Source of the DNA: Pseudomonadota bacterium
Lineage (GTDB): Bacteria; Pseudomonadota; Gammaproteobacteria; UBA5335
Assembly: GCA_002862965.1 (NCBI GenBank)
Contig: PKCW01000246.1
Location: 1-5,944, forward strand
Length of the DNA stretch: 5,944 nucleotides
Reading direction: 5' to 3'
Part shown: positions 1 to 5,944 of the stretch, in pieces
Layout: every line of letters begins with the position of its first letter
How positions within the stretch are numbered: the first letter of the stretch is position 1
Made by a program: the position numbers and the translations under genes
The notes under the pieces: model-generated
The model's database searches: none
What the model saw: only the letters and a program-made list of their open reading frames with translations
Told to the model about the DNA's origin: nothing

Positions 1-535
1 CACCTGCGGCGCCGGCGCAGCCATCGTGTGCTCGGAGGAGTTCGCGAAGAAGCATGCGAAGAACACACCCGTCTACATCGTCGGCCAGTCGATGGTGACC
101 GACATGCCCTCCTCGTTCGACGAAGGCTCCATGATCAAGGTCGTGGGCTACGACATGTCGAAGGAAGCCGCCCGCCAGGTCTATGAACAGTCCGGTCTGG
201 GCCCCAAGGATGTGGACGTGATCGAGCTGCACGACTGCTTCACCGCGAATGAGCTGATCACCTACGAAGCCCTGGGCATGTGCGAGCCGGGCGGCGCCGA
301 GCAGCTGATCAACGAAGGCAACGTGACCTACGGCGGCAAATGGGTGGTCAATCCCTCAGGTGGCCTCCTGTCCAAGGGCCATCCCCTGGGCGCCACCGGT
401 CTCGCCCAGTGCGCCGAGATGTGCTGGCAGCTGCGCGGTCAGGCGGACAAGCGCCAGGTCGAAGGGGCGAAGGTCGGCCTGCAGCACAATCTGGGGCTGG
501 GCGGCGCCTGCGTGATCACACTCTACAGCGTCTGA
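1..535 (+). CDS. SCP2/lipid-transfer-type thiolase, C-terminal part (5' end outside window)
   Basis: Partial gene already open at the left edge, with codons in phase from base 2; the first residues read [14 protein letters not shown]. The stop is TGA at 533-535. About 177 residues remain, covering the C-terminal thiolase domain. Visible family motifs are HDCF (bases 230-241), typical of the SCP2/lipid-transfer branch of thiolases; GHPLGATG (377-400), which holds the catalytic histidine; and GGACV near the end, whose cysteine (509-511) is in the position of the second catalytic cysteine. The nucleophilic cysteine of the N-terminal half lies upstream and cannot be checked. Thiolases of this branch make or cleave beta-ketoacyl-CoA thioesters in the cytoplasm, often on branched, sterol or other bulky acyl chains, and some act as partners of DUF35/OB-fold proteins. 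The substrate cannot be told here. The GTG at base 26 is an internal valine, not the start. Family is sure, exact reaction is not. Confidence 0.92.
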   Translation, partial: TCGAGAAIVCSEEFAKKHAKNTPVYIVGQSMVTDMPSSFDEGSMIKVVGYDMSKEAARQVYEQSGLGPKDVDVIELHDCFTANELITYEALGMCEPGGAEQLINEGNVTYGGKWVVNPSGGLLSKGHPLGATGLAQCAEMCWQLRGQADKRQVEGAKVGLQHNLGLGGACVITLYSV

Positions 536-570
536 TCGCCGCGCTGACCATCCCGACGACACTTCACTTC

Positions 571-595
571 AAGGCCCCGCAAGGGGCCTTTTTTT
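571..595 (+). terminator. Intrinsic (rho-independent) terminator of the thiolase gene
   Basis: A perfect 8-bp inverted repeat, AAGGCCCC (571-578) and GGGGCCTT (583-590), encloses a GCAA loop. The T run continues to base 595, giving seven consecutive T from 589. It sits 35 bases after the thiolase stop codon, the classic arrangement for ending + strand transcription. Read on the - strand, the hairpin is preceded by the A run and followed by GAAGTG with no T tract, so it should be a poor terminator for the convergent phosphodiesterase gene. It may still help to separate the two convergent units. Confidence 0.88.
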
Positions 596-641
596 GTCCG
601 AAGCCGCGCACCCCTTACCGGATGCGGCGGGCGCTGGACGC

Positions 642-1838
642 TCAGCCAGGCGGCAGGTAGATCAGGGGGATCGCCATCTCGGCCGGGCTCAGGCCGCCAT
701 GCACGCCGACCTGATCGTGCGGTCGCTCGCCGGGAACCTGATCGATGATGACCCAGGGCTCGCGCGGGACGAGCACCCAATCCCCGACCCGCTCCGCCAG
801 ACGCGGATGCCGCGGCCCGGGACCAAACCAGCCGGCTTCGAGCGCCGCATCGGCGGGCACCGGGCACACCGCCTCGCCGACCGCCTCGGCGAGATGGCGC
901 GCGAAGCGTTCACGCTCGCCCGGATTCACATAGGCATAGGCCAGACGCCGTTCGCCGCAAAGGGGTCGGGACAGGGTCTGCGCCAGCTTCGGATGGTCGA
1001 CCAGATGAATCTGCCGGCCGGGCGGATTGTCCAGAAACCCGTGATCGGCGGTGATCACGATCTCCACATCGAGACCGCCAATGCGCTGCGCAAAGGCTGC
1101 GATCGCGGCGTCGAGCCGCGCGAGGTCCGCCGCGACCTCGCCGCTGTCGATGCCGTATTCGTGGCCGAGGCGATCGATCTCGCCGTAGTAGGCGTAGGTA
1201 TAGCTCGACGAATCGCGCGCGCGCAGGACCGATTCCAGGGTGTCGAACAATCCATCGAGCCCGCGATAGGGCCAGCGCTCGGCCCGCCCCGCATGGTGAC
1301 GGTTGTAGGGCGAGTCGCAGATGAACCAGGGCGATACCACATGGCACTCCCGCGTCAGCCGGTCCGCCAGGGGATCGTCGATGAACACCCGCTTGCACCA
1401 ACGCTCGGCCAGGGCATGGGGATGCCGCTGCCCACGGATCCACAGCGGCAAGGGGGCAATCACCTCCTCGACTTCGCCGGCATAGAGGTGCCAGCCGGTC
1501 AGTCCGTGGGCCGCCGGCGCCACGCCGGTGAGCACCGTGGTCACCGCGCTGGCTGTGGTGCTGGGGCATACCGACGTCAGCCGGCCCTGTTGGTGGGCAC
1601 GGAGAAAGGCGCCCGCGGCAGCCTTGCGCAGCAGCGCATCGCCCAGTCCGTCCACCAGGAGCAGCACCAGATGGCGCGCCGAACCAAACCCTGCCGGCGG
1701 GGCGCGCAGCGGCGCATAGCCCCGGCCCGGTCCGCCGCAGGCTGCTTCGATGCTGGCCATGAGGTTGAGCAGGCTGCCACCGGTGTAATCGGGCAAGACG
1801 CAGGCAGCCAGCGCGGCGTCGGTCTGGATGGCGCTCAT
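642..1838 (-). CDS. Cytoplasmic alkaline-phosphatase-superfamily protein (type I phosphodiesterase/nucleotide pyrophosphatase-like)
   Basis: A 398-residue protein with the full set of metal and nucleophile residues of the nucleotide pyrophosphatase/phosphodiesterase branch. These are D63 in LLVDGLGD, the likely nucleophile T95 in CPSTTAS (aligned by eye with the FPTKTF motif of NPP enzymes), D222 and H226 in IDRLGHEYG, D265 and H266 in TADHGF, and H380 in VGVHGGLSP. Such enzymes use two metal ions, usually zinc, to hydrolyse phosphodiester, pyrophosphate or sometimes phosphonate bonds; the substrate cannot be read from the sequence. The N-terminus is not hydrophobic and there is no signal peptide or membrane anchor, so a cytoplasmic location is inferred, unlike many exported relatives. 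The N-terminal LPDYTGGSLLNLMASI block and the AHGLTGWHLY block resemble a bacterial subfamily usually annotated only as alkaline phosphatase family protein. The ATG overlaps the hrpB stop (ATGA), with GAAGG just upstream, so it is probably translated by coupling from the hrpB message. The fold is sure, the biological role unknown. Confidence 0.9.
   Translation of the reverse strand: MSAIQTDAALAACVLPDYTGGSLLNLMASIEAACGGPGRGYAPLRAPPAGFGSARHLVLLLVDGLGDALLRKAAAGAFLRAHQQGRLTSVCPSTTASAVTTVLTGVAPAAHGLTGWHLYAGEVEEVIAPLPLWIRGQRHPHALAERWCKRVFIDDPLADRLTRECHVVSPWFICDSPYNRHHAGRAERWPYRGLDGLFDTLESVLRARDSSSYTYAYYGEIDRLGHEYGIDSGEVAADLARLDAAIAAFAQRIGGLDVEIVITADHGFLDNPPGRQIHLVDHPKLAQTLSRPLCGERRLAYAYVNPGERERFARHLAEAVGEAVCPVPADAALEAGWFGPGPRHPRLAERVGDWVLVPREPWVIIDQVPGERPHDQVGVHGGLSPAEMAIPLIYLPPG
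1835..1838 (-). other. ATGA stop/start overlap between hrpB and the phosphodiesterase gene
   Basis: The TGA of hrpB (1835-1837) and the ATG of the downstream gene (1836-1838) share bases as ATGA on the - strand. A purine-rich GAAGG ends one base before the ATG, closer than an ideal Shine-Dalgarno. This arrangement is typical of termination-reinitiation and indicates one mRNA for both genes. Confidence 0.85.
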
Positions 1839-4330
1839 GCCTTCACGCGCGGCTTGGCCCGCGCCGTCGGCGTCGCGGCGAGCGGATCATCGGGCCAGGG
1901 GTGGCGGGGATAGCGTCCGCGCATCTGTTTCTTGACCTCCGGATATGCCTGCTTCCAGAAACTTGCCAGATCGGCCGTGATGGCCAGCGGCCGCCCCGCA
2001 GGCGAGAGCAGATGCACCTGCAGTGCCAGCCGCCCGTCCGCCAGACGCGGGGTCTCGGCGAGCCCGAACAGTTCCTGCAATTTAACGGCCAGCACCGGCG
2101 GATCCTGTGTGTAGTCGATACCCGCCCGGTTGCCGGCCGGAGTCTGGACATGCGTCGGCAGCCAGCGCTCCAGCCGCGGCAGGCCGCCGGACGGGATTTG
2201 CGTCGCGAGGGCCGTGCGCACCCGTTGCTCGTCGATCTGATCCAGGCGCGTCACGCCGGCGAGAAAGGGCCCCAGCCAATCGGCGAGACGCGCCCGCAGC
2301 GTGGCATCGTCCACTGCCGGCCAGTCACCGCCCGGCGCGAGCCGGCCCATGCAGGCCAGGCGTGCGCGCAGCCGCCCCGCCTCGCCGCGCCAGGGCAGGC
2401 GTTCCCAGCCCGCGCCGGACAAATAGTCGATCCAGCCCTCCGCCAGCGTCGCGGGATCCGGACGCGGCAACGGCGATTCGCTGATCACCAGCGATCCCAG
2501 ACACTGCCGGCGCCGCGCCACCATGGCGCCCAGCAACGGCTCGAAGCCGACCGCCGTGTCCTCGACGATCCGCGCCCCCGTCACTTCGCGCAGGACGGCG
2601 AGCGACACCGGTGCCGCCAGATGGATACGCGCCTCGGTGGCGCCGCCGTCCAGACGCGCCACGACCAGATACGGTGCCTCGGCCAGCCGGTCGGCCGGAT
2701 CGAGGCGCGCACGCCGCCCGCTTACCAAGCGGTAGACGCCCGGCGCCTGATGCTGGGCAATGCGATCCGGATAGGCCCAGGCCAGCAGCCGACCGACGCT
2801 GTGCTCATCCGGCATCGCCTCATCCCCCTCGCCGAGATCCAGACGCCGCGCCAACTGGCCCTCGAGACGCCCGAGGGTGTCGCCTCCCGCACGGCCGCCG
2901 GCCTCGAAACAGGCCAGTCGATCACGCAGATCCACCGAGATCGCCCCCTGTCCCTGACGCAAGGGGTCACGGCTTTCGATCAACGCCGCCAGCCGGCAGG
3001 CCAACCGTCCCAGACCGGCCTCGCGCGCCCGCAGCAGCAGATGCGCGAGGCGCGGATGCACGCCCAGACGCGCCAGGGCCTGACCATGCGCGGTGATACG
3101 ACCCCGACCGTCCAGCGCTTCCAGCGCCGTGAGCAGCGCCCGTGCCTGGGCGAATCGTGCGGGATGCGGCGCGTCCAGCCAGCGCAGATCCAGGGGGTCG
3201 GTCACACCCCAGACGGCGAGGTCCAGCGCCAGACCGGCCAGATCGGCCTGCCGGATCTCGGCTTCGTCCTGTGCGGGCGCGCGCTCGAAATCGCGCTCCG
3301 CATAGAGCCGGTAACAGACACCCGGGCCCTGCCGCCCCGCGCGGCCCGCGCGCTGCTCTGCCGCGGCGCGGGACACCGGAACGGTGACCAGATGCTCCAT
3401 CGCCCGGGCCGGATCGAAACGCACCGTGCGGGCCCAGCCGCTATCGATGACGGTCGCGATGTCCGCCAGCGTCAGGCTGGTCTCGGCCACCGCCGTGGCC
3501 AGCACCAGCTTGCGCCGGCCCGGGGGCGCGGGTGCCAGGGCCGCCTGTTGCGCGTCAGGGGACTGATCGCCATACAATGGCAACACCATCACCTCCGCAT
3601 CCAGACCCGCGTCGGCCAGGACGCCGGCGAGCCGCCGGATCTCCGGCACGCCGGGCAGGAACACCAGGAGGCCACCCGCCGTTTCGGCCAGCGCCCGGCG
3701 CACCGCGGCCTGCCAGTGCGCGACCGCGCCCCGATTCGGTGCCGCGCGCGCCGGATCGGGCCAATAATGCAGACTGACCGGATGACTGCGGCCGGGACAC
3801 ACCAGCACGGGCGCATCACCGAGCAGCCCGGCATACGCTGCGCCGTCCACGGTGGCGCTCATCGCCAACAGACGCAGGTCTTCGCGCAGCGCCGCGCGAG
3901 TCTCCAGCGCCAACGCCAGCCCCAGATCGGTCTGCAGACTGCGCTCATGGCATTCGTCGAAGACCACCAGGCCGTAGTCGGTGAGCGCAGGGTCGCGCTG
4001 GATGAGACGGGTGAAAATGCCGTCGGTCACGACCTCGATGCGCGTGGCCGGCCCGATGCGCCGCTCCAGCCGCACCCGGTAACCCACGGTCGCGCCAACG
4101 GATTCCCCGCGCTCGGCCGCCATGCGCCGGGCCGCCATCATGGCCGCGAGCCGCCGCGGCTCGACCATCAGGATGCGCCGGCCGGAGAGCCAGGGCGCGG
4201 AGAGCAGCGCCGGCGGCACCCGCGTCGTCTTGCCGGCGCCGGGCGCAGCCTGCAACACCAGCACGCCGCGCGCCGCCAGCACGCGGTCGATCTCCGGCAA
4301 CAGGGGAACGATGGGCAAAGGGGGCGTCAC
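1835..4330 (-). CDS. hrpB: ATP-dependent RNA helicase HrpB (DEAH/RHA family)
   Basis: An 831-residue superfamily 2 helicase, normal length for HrpB. Motifs in order: Walker A APGAGKTT (29-36); TDGIF (102-106, motif Ic); DECH (125-128, motif II, the DEAH-box variant usual in HrpB); SAT (158-160, motif III); LVFLPG (222-227, motif IV region); ATAVAETSLT (278-287, motif V); and QRAGRAGR (326-333, motif VI). A helicase-associated region follows at about 370-500. The C-terminus carries the HrpB-specific signature RGRYPRHPWPDDPL near the end, which separates it from the longer HrpA (about 1,300 residues). Members hydrolyse ATP and are thought to remodel RNA in the cytoplasm; the cellular role of HrpB is poorly defined. 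The start chosen is GTG at 4330-4328, with GAGG upstream. A nearby ATG at 4344-4342 is in another frame and stops after five codons. The gene is first of a two-gene unit and ends in an ATGA overlap with the phosphodiesterase gene. Confidence 0.97.
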   Translation of the reverse strand: MTPPLPIVPLLPEIDRVLAARGVLVLQAAPGAGKTTRVPPALLSAPWLSGRRILMVEPRRLAAMMAARRMAAERGESVGATVGYRVRLERRIGPATRIEVVTDGIFTRLIQRDPALTDYGLVVFDECHERSLQTDLGLALALETRAALREDLRLLAMSATVDGAAYAGLLGDAPVLVCPGRSHPVSLHYWPDPARAAPNRGAVAHWQAAVRRALAETAGGLLVFLPGVPEIRRLAGVLADAGLDAEVMVLPLYGDQSPDAQQAALAPAPPGRRKLVLATAVAETSLTLADIATVIDSGWARTVRFDPARAMEHLVTVPVSRAAAEQRAGRAGRQGPGVCYRLYAERDFERAPAQDEAEIRQADLAGLALDLAVWGVTDPLDLRWLDAPHPARFAQARALLTALEALDGRGRITAHGQALARLGVHPRLAHLLLRAREAGLGRLACRLAALIESRDPLRQGQGAISVDLRDRLACFEAGGRAGGDTLGRLEGQLARRLDLGEGDEAMPDEHSVGRLLAWAYPDRIAQHQAPGVYRLVSGRRARLDPADRLAEAPYLVVARLDGGATEARIHLAAPVSLAVLREVTGARIVEDTAVGFEPLLGAMVARRRQCLGSLVISESPLPRPDPATLAEGWIDYLSGAGWERLPWRGEAGRLRARLACMGRLAPGGDWPAVDDATLRARLADWLGPFLAGVTRLDQIDEQRVRTALATQIPSGGLPRLERWLPTHVQTPAGNRAGIDYTQDPPVLAVKLQELFGLAETPRLADGRLALQVHLLSPAGRPLAITADLASFWKQAYPEVKKQMRGRYPRHPWPDDPLAATPTARAKPRVKA

Positions 4331-4344
4331 GGCGACCTCGTCAT
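4327..4344 (-). CDS. Possible five-codon leader ORF overlapping the hrpB start
   Basis: On the - strand an ATG at 4344-4342 opens a frame reading MTRSP, then stops at TGA (4329-4327). The TGA overlaps the GTG start of hrpB as GTGA. If translated, it could feed ribosomes to the non-ATG start of hrpB by coupling. The ATG lies only six bases after the candidate -10 box TAGAAT, so it would be at or near the 5' end of the transcript. This is visible in the sequence, but function is speculative; a five-codon frame can occur by chance. Confidence 0.2.
   Translation of the reverse strand: MTRSP
4336..4339 (-). promoter_or_regulatory. hrpB: Ribosome binding site supporting the GTG start of hrpB
   Basis: GAGG on the - strand (4339-4336) is followed by TCGCC and then GTG, a five-base spacing. 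No in-frame ATG lies close upstream, and the protein from this GTG has the expected HrpB length and N-terminus. This supports GTG as the start. Confidence 0.55.
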
Positions 4345-4350
4345 CAGTCC

Positions 4351-4356
4351 ATTCTA
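4351..4356 (-). promoter_or_regulatory. Candidate -10 box for the hrpB operon
   Basis: TAGAAT on the - strand matches the sigma-70 -10 consensus at four of six positions, including the key TA and final T. It stands out in an otherwise GC-rich stretch about 20 bases before the hrpB start. No convincing -35 hexamer is seen at 16-18 bases upstream. If it is used, the hrpB leader would be only about 10-15 bases long. Confidence 0.35.
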
Positions 4357-4390
4357 CCCCGGCCCGGTGACGGAACCCGACCGGGAATGA

Positions 4391-4399
4391 TGGTATCTT
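4391..4399 (+). promoter_or_regulatory. Candidate extended -10 promoter for the glycan operon
   Basis: TGGTATCTT on the + strand combines an extended -10 TGn element with TATCTT, which matches TATAAT at four of six positions. It lies in an AT-richer patch of the divergent intergenic region, about 37 bases before the ligase start codon. No good -35 is visible, which an extended -10 can partly offset. The call is based on motif and position only. Confidence 0.33.
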
Positions 4400-4427
4400 T
4401 CCGCGTTTGAAAAACCCGGGAGCGTCC

Positions 4428-4433
4428 GAGGGG
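4428..4433 (+). promoter_or_regulatory. Ribosome binding site of the O-antigen ligase-like gene
   Basis: GAGGGG ends two bases before the ATG at 4436, so its GAGG core is four bases away. This is a short but workable spacing and supports ATG 4436 over the next in-frame ATG (residue 36), which would remove the first membrane segment. Confidence 0.55.
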
Positions 4434-4435
4434 CC

Positions 4436-5752
4436 ATGACGTCGATCGATCCCCGCCTGTGGTTTCCCGGAAGCCTACGTCGCGCCGCAAACCCGTTTCT
4501 GGAACGGGCCGGGCTGGCCGGACTGGCGCTCTACGCCGCCATGCTCACGCTCAACAAGGATCTCTGCTATGCCGGCGAATGGCTGATGCTGCTGGCCCTG
4601 GCCGGAAGCTGGTCGCTGGCGCGGGACCGCATCTTCAAGGACACCGTCTTCCGGCTGGGGCTGGTGTGGATGGCCTACCTGGGGGTGTCCTGCCTCGTGG
4701 GAGCGGCGTGGGTGCCGGGTTCGCTGGGCGATCAGGCGCTGGCGGCACGGCGCTGGGCGAAGCTCGGGTTCGTCGTGCTGGTGGCCTGGTGGCTGGGTGG
4801 CGACTGGCGCGCCATTCGCCGACTTTACTTCGTTCTGTTCATCGCCTTTGCGCTCGCCATGCTGCCCTACTTCCTCTACCCGCTCTATTGGGAAAAGGGT
4901 TTGTCCGGCGGCCGGCTGCGCTTCGGCATGAATCCGCAGCGCAGCGCGCTGTTCTTCGCGACTGCGCTGCTGGGCCTGCTGTTTCTGGCGCGGGACGTCT
5001 GGGGACACCGCAGCGAGCCTCGGTTCCCCCTGCGCATCGGGCTCTGGGCGCTGGCCGTGCTGCTGATGACGATGGGCCTGCTGTTCACCCAGACCCGCGG
5101 GGCCTGGCTGGGCGTCGTCATCGGCCTCGGCGCAGCGGTGCCGCTGTTGCTCGGCGGGCGTGGCGGGCGCAACTGGACCTTGGCCGGCGGCGTCGTCGGG
5201 CTTGGCCTGGTTTTCCTGGTCGGTGCGGGCCAGTGGAGCCACATCTCCCAGCGCTTCGGCGAAGAGTCCACGGTCTTTCAGGCGATCGAGGCCGGACAAT
5301 GGCAATCCGTCCCGAACACGTCCCTCGGCCGCCGCATCCATCTCTGGCACTGGGGCTGGACGCACTGGCAGGACAGCCCCTGGCTCGGCATCGGCATCAA
5401 CAGCATCCACCCGCTGGCCATGTCGGGAGACTTGCCGCAGCGGCTCGGCGGTTTCGACGTGCCTCATCTGCACAACAGCTGGCTGGAGTTGCTGGTCGCG
5501 ACGGGCGTGGTCGGCGTGACGCTGTTCGCAGCCTTCGCCGCATGCGTGGCCCGCGGCGGGCTGTGGGCCTATCGGCAAGGTCACCTGCCGGGGCGGTTCC
5601 TGCTCATGCAGTGGTCGGTGCTGGTGATGTTCCTGGTGGCGAACTTCAGCGAAGCGCACATCACCAAATGGATCTTCTGGCCGTACCTGGCCCTGTTCTG
5701 GGGCAGCCTCTACTCGCCGGCCTTCTGGTTGCGCTCGACATCGACGCCATGA
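4436..5752 (+). CDS. O-antigen ligase/polymerase-like polytopic membrane protein (Wzy_C/WaaL-type)
   Basis: A 438-residue, very hydrophobic protein with about 11-12 likely membrane segments (roughly 25-41, 47-61, 72-92, 108-122, 129-150, 168-185, 199-217, 222-240, 248-265, 352-372, 388-403, 412-430). One large polar loop lies at about 266-350, the expected layout of the O-antigen ligase/Wzy_C superfamily. Family marks are QTRGAWLG (219-226, with a conserved arginine) and, in the large periplasmic loop, R300 followed by a Trp-rich stretch, PWLGIGINS (315-323) and PHLHNSWLELLVATGVVG (343-360) with H344, H346 and N347. Proteins of this type transfer or polymerise lipid-linked glycans at the periplasmic face of the inner membrane, either ligating O-antigen to lipid A-core (WaaL), polymerising repeat units (Wzy) or glycosylating proteins. 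These roles cannot be separated by sequence alone. The stop overlaps the next gene's start (ATGA), and that gene is a glycosyltransferase, supporting a role in surface glycan assembly. Confidence 0.87.
   Translation: MTSIDPRLWFPGSLRRAANPFLERAGLAGLALYAAMLTLNKDLCYAGEWLMLLALAGSWSLARDRIFKDTVFRLGLVWMAYLGVSCLVGAAWVPGSLGDQALAARRWAKLGFVVLVAWWLGGDWRAIRRLYFVLFIAFALAMLPYFLYPLYWEKGLSGGRLRFGMNPQRSALFFATALLGLLFLARDVWGHRSEPRFPLRIGLWALAVLLMTMGLLFTQTRGAWLGVVIGLGAAVPLLLGGRGGRNWTLAGGVVGLGLVFLVGAGQWSHISQRFGEESTVFQAIEAGQWQSVPNTSLGRRIHLWHWGWTHWQDSPWLGIGINSIHPLAMSGDLPQRLGGFDVPHLHNSWLELLVATGVVGVTLFAAFAACVARGGLWAYRQGHLPGRFLLMQWSVLVMFLVANFSEAHITKWIFWPYLALFWGSLYSPAFWLRSTSTP
5749..5752 (+). other. ATGA stop/start overlap between ligase-like gene and glycosyltransferase
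   Basis: The ATG at 5749-5751 and the TGA at 5750-5752 overlap as ATGA. No Shine-Dalgarno-like sequence is seen in the 18 bases upstream of this ATG (the region reads CTCGACATCGACGCC), so translation of the glycosyltransferase probably depends on coupling from the preceding gene. Confidence 0.8.
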
Positions 5753-5944
5753 ACCCGCCTGCCCCGGCGTCGATCACCGTCGTCGTGCCGGCCTATCAGG
5801 CCGAGGGCTTCCTTGCCCGTGCGCTCGATTCGGTGCTGGCACAGAGCGACCCGGACTGGACGCTGGTGGTGGTCGACGACGGTTCCAGCGACGGCACGCT
5901 GGCCTTGGCCCGCACCTACGCGGCCCGCGACCCGACGCGCATCC
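5749..5944 (+). CDS. Family 2 glycosyltransferase, N-terminal part (3' end outside window)
   Basis: Starts at ATG 5749 and stays open to the right edge; the 65 complete codons begin MNPPAPASITVVVPAYQAEG. The GT-A fold start is clear: a short hydrophobic strand ITVVVPAYQA (9-18), the helix FLARALDSVLAQS (21-33), and the strand TLVVVDDGSSDGT (38-50), where D43/D44 belong to the nucleotide-sugar binding motif of GT2 enzymes. The DXD metal site, catalytic base and acceptor part lie beyond the window. GT2 enzymes move a sugar from a nucleotide-activated donor to a growing glycan at the cytoplasmic face of the inner membrane. Sugar and acceptor cannot be told. The overlap with the ligase-like gene places it in the same operon, fitting LPS core/O-antigen, capsule or exopolysaccharide synthesis. 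Confidence 0.92.
   Translation, partial: MNPPAPASITVVVPAYQAEGFLARALDSVLAQSDPDWTLVVVDDGSSDGTLALARTYAARDPTRI

Noticed and set aside
571..595. Use of the hairpin as a bidirectional terminator for the convergent phosphodiesterase gene.
   Set aside because: On the - strand the hairpin is followed by GAAGTG rather than a T run, so intrinsic termination in that direction is not supported, although the hairpin itself would form.
280..660. A 126-codon + strand frame overlapping the thiolase end and crossing the terminator.
   Set aside because: It is out of frame with the thiolase, has an Arg/Pro/Gly-rich low-complexity composition typical of GC-rich shadows, and would read through the intrinsic terminator.
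910..1569. A 219-codon - strand frame within the phosphodiesterase gene.
   Set aside because: It is a shifted frame on the same strand as the real gene. The phosphodiesterase motifs run without a break in the main frame across this stretch, so there is no sign of a frameshift or a second gene.
594..1913. A 439-codon open frame on the + strand, antisense to the phosphodiesterase gene.
   Set aside because: Same in-register shadow effect, and it starts inside the region next to the terminator. It shows no recognisable motif, while the - strand protein has a complete active site.
4363..4385. Imperfect operator-like inverted repeat CCCGGT / ACCGGG with an 11-base loop in the divergent region.
   Set aside because: Only six paired bases, all but one G/C, in a GC-rich region where such repeats are expected by chance. 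There is no second copy to support a regulator site.
1901..4390. An 829-codon open frame on the + strand, antisense to almost all of hrpB.
   Set aside because: It is in codon register with hrpB, so an antisense stop requires TTA, CTA or TCA in the sense gene, and these are rare with strong G/C third positions. The translation is rich in Arg, Gln, His and Pro and shows no domain, while hrpB has all helicase motifs.
4475..5659. A 394-codon open frame on the - strand, antisense to the O-antigen ligase-like gene.
   Set aside because: It is in register with the sense gene, and its Gln/His/Glu/Pro-rich composition is what the complement of a hydrophobic membrane protein gives. It has no domain and no ribosome binding signal that I can support.

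Overview
The window is GC-rich and densely coded, with strong G/C bias at third codon positions. Its gene content fits a high-GC Proteobacterium, most likely a gammaproteobacterium. The evidence is a full-length HrpB helicase (a family found mainly in Proteobacteria), an SCP2-type thiolase and a Wzy_C/O-antigen-ligase-type membrane protein. I cannot place it below class from sequence alone.

Layout from left to right: (1) the 3' end of a + strand SCP2/lipid-transfer-type thiolase, closed by a strong intrinsic terminator; (2) a - strand pair, hrpB followed by a cytoplasmic alkaline-phosphatase-superfamily phosphodiesterase, joined by a 4-base ATGA stop/start overlap and converging on the thiolase; (3) a divergent intergenic region of about 105 bases that carries the likely start signals for hrpB to the left and for the glycan genes to the right; (4) a + strand pair, a polytopic O-antigen ligase/polymerase-like protein and a family 2 glycosyltransferase, again joined by ATGA. 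The glycosyltransferase runs off the right edge.

There are thus three transcription units: the end of a fatty-acid/sterol-type thiolase gene, a two-gene RNA helicase/phosphodiesterase operon, and the start of what looks like a surface-glycan (LPS O-antigen, capsule or exopolysaccharide) operon. The units appear functionally unrelated to one another. No RNA gene, mobile element, CRISPR array or other repeat array was seen, and no gene looks broken.

I did not find a clearly new biological system. The points most worth a second look are the translational coupling of hrpB to an uncharacterised phosphodiesterase family, a possible five-codon leader reading frame whose stop overlaps the GTG start of hrpB, and the glycan cluster that continues past the right edge. 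Several very long antisense reading frames are present, but register and codon bias explain them and they are rejected.
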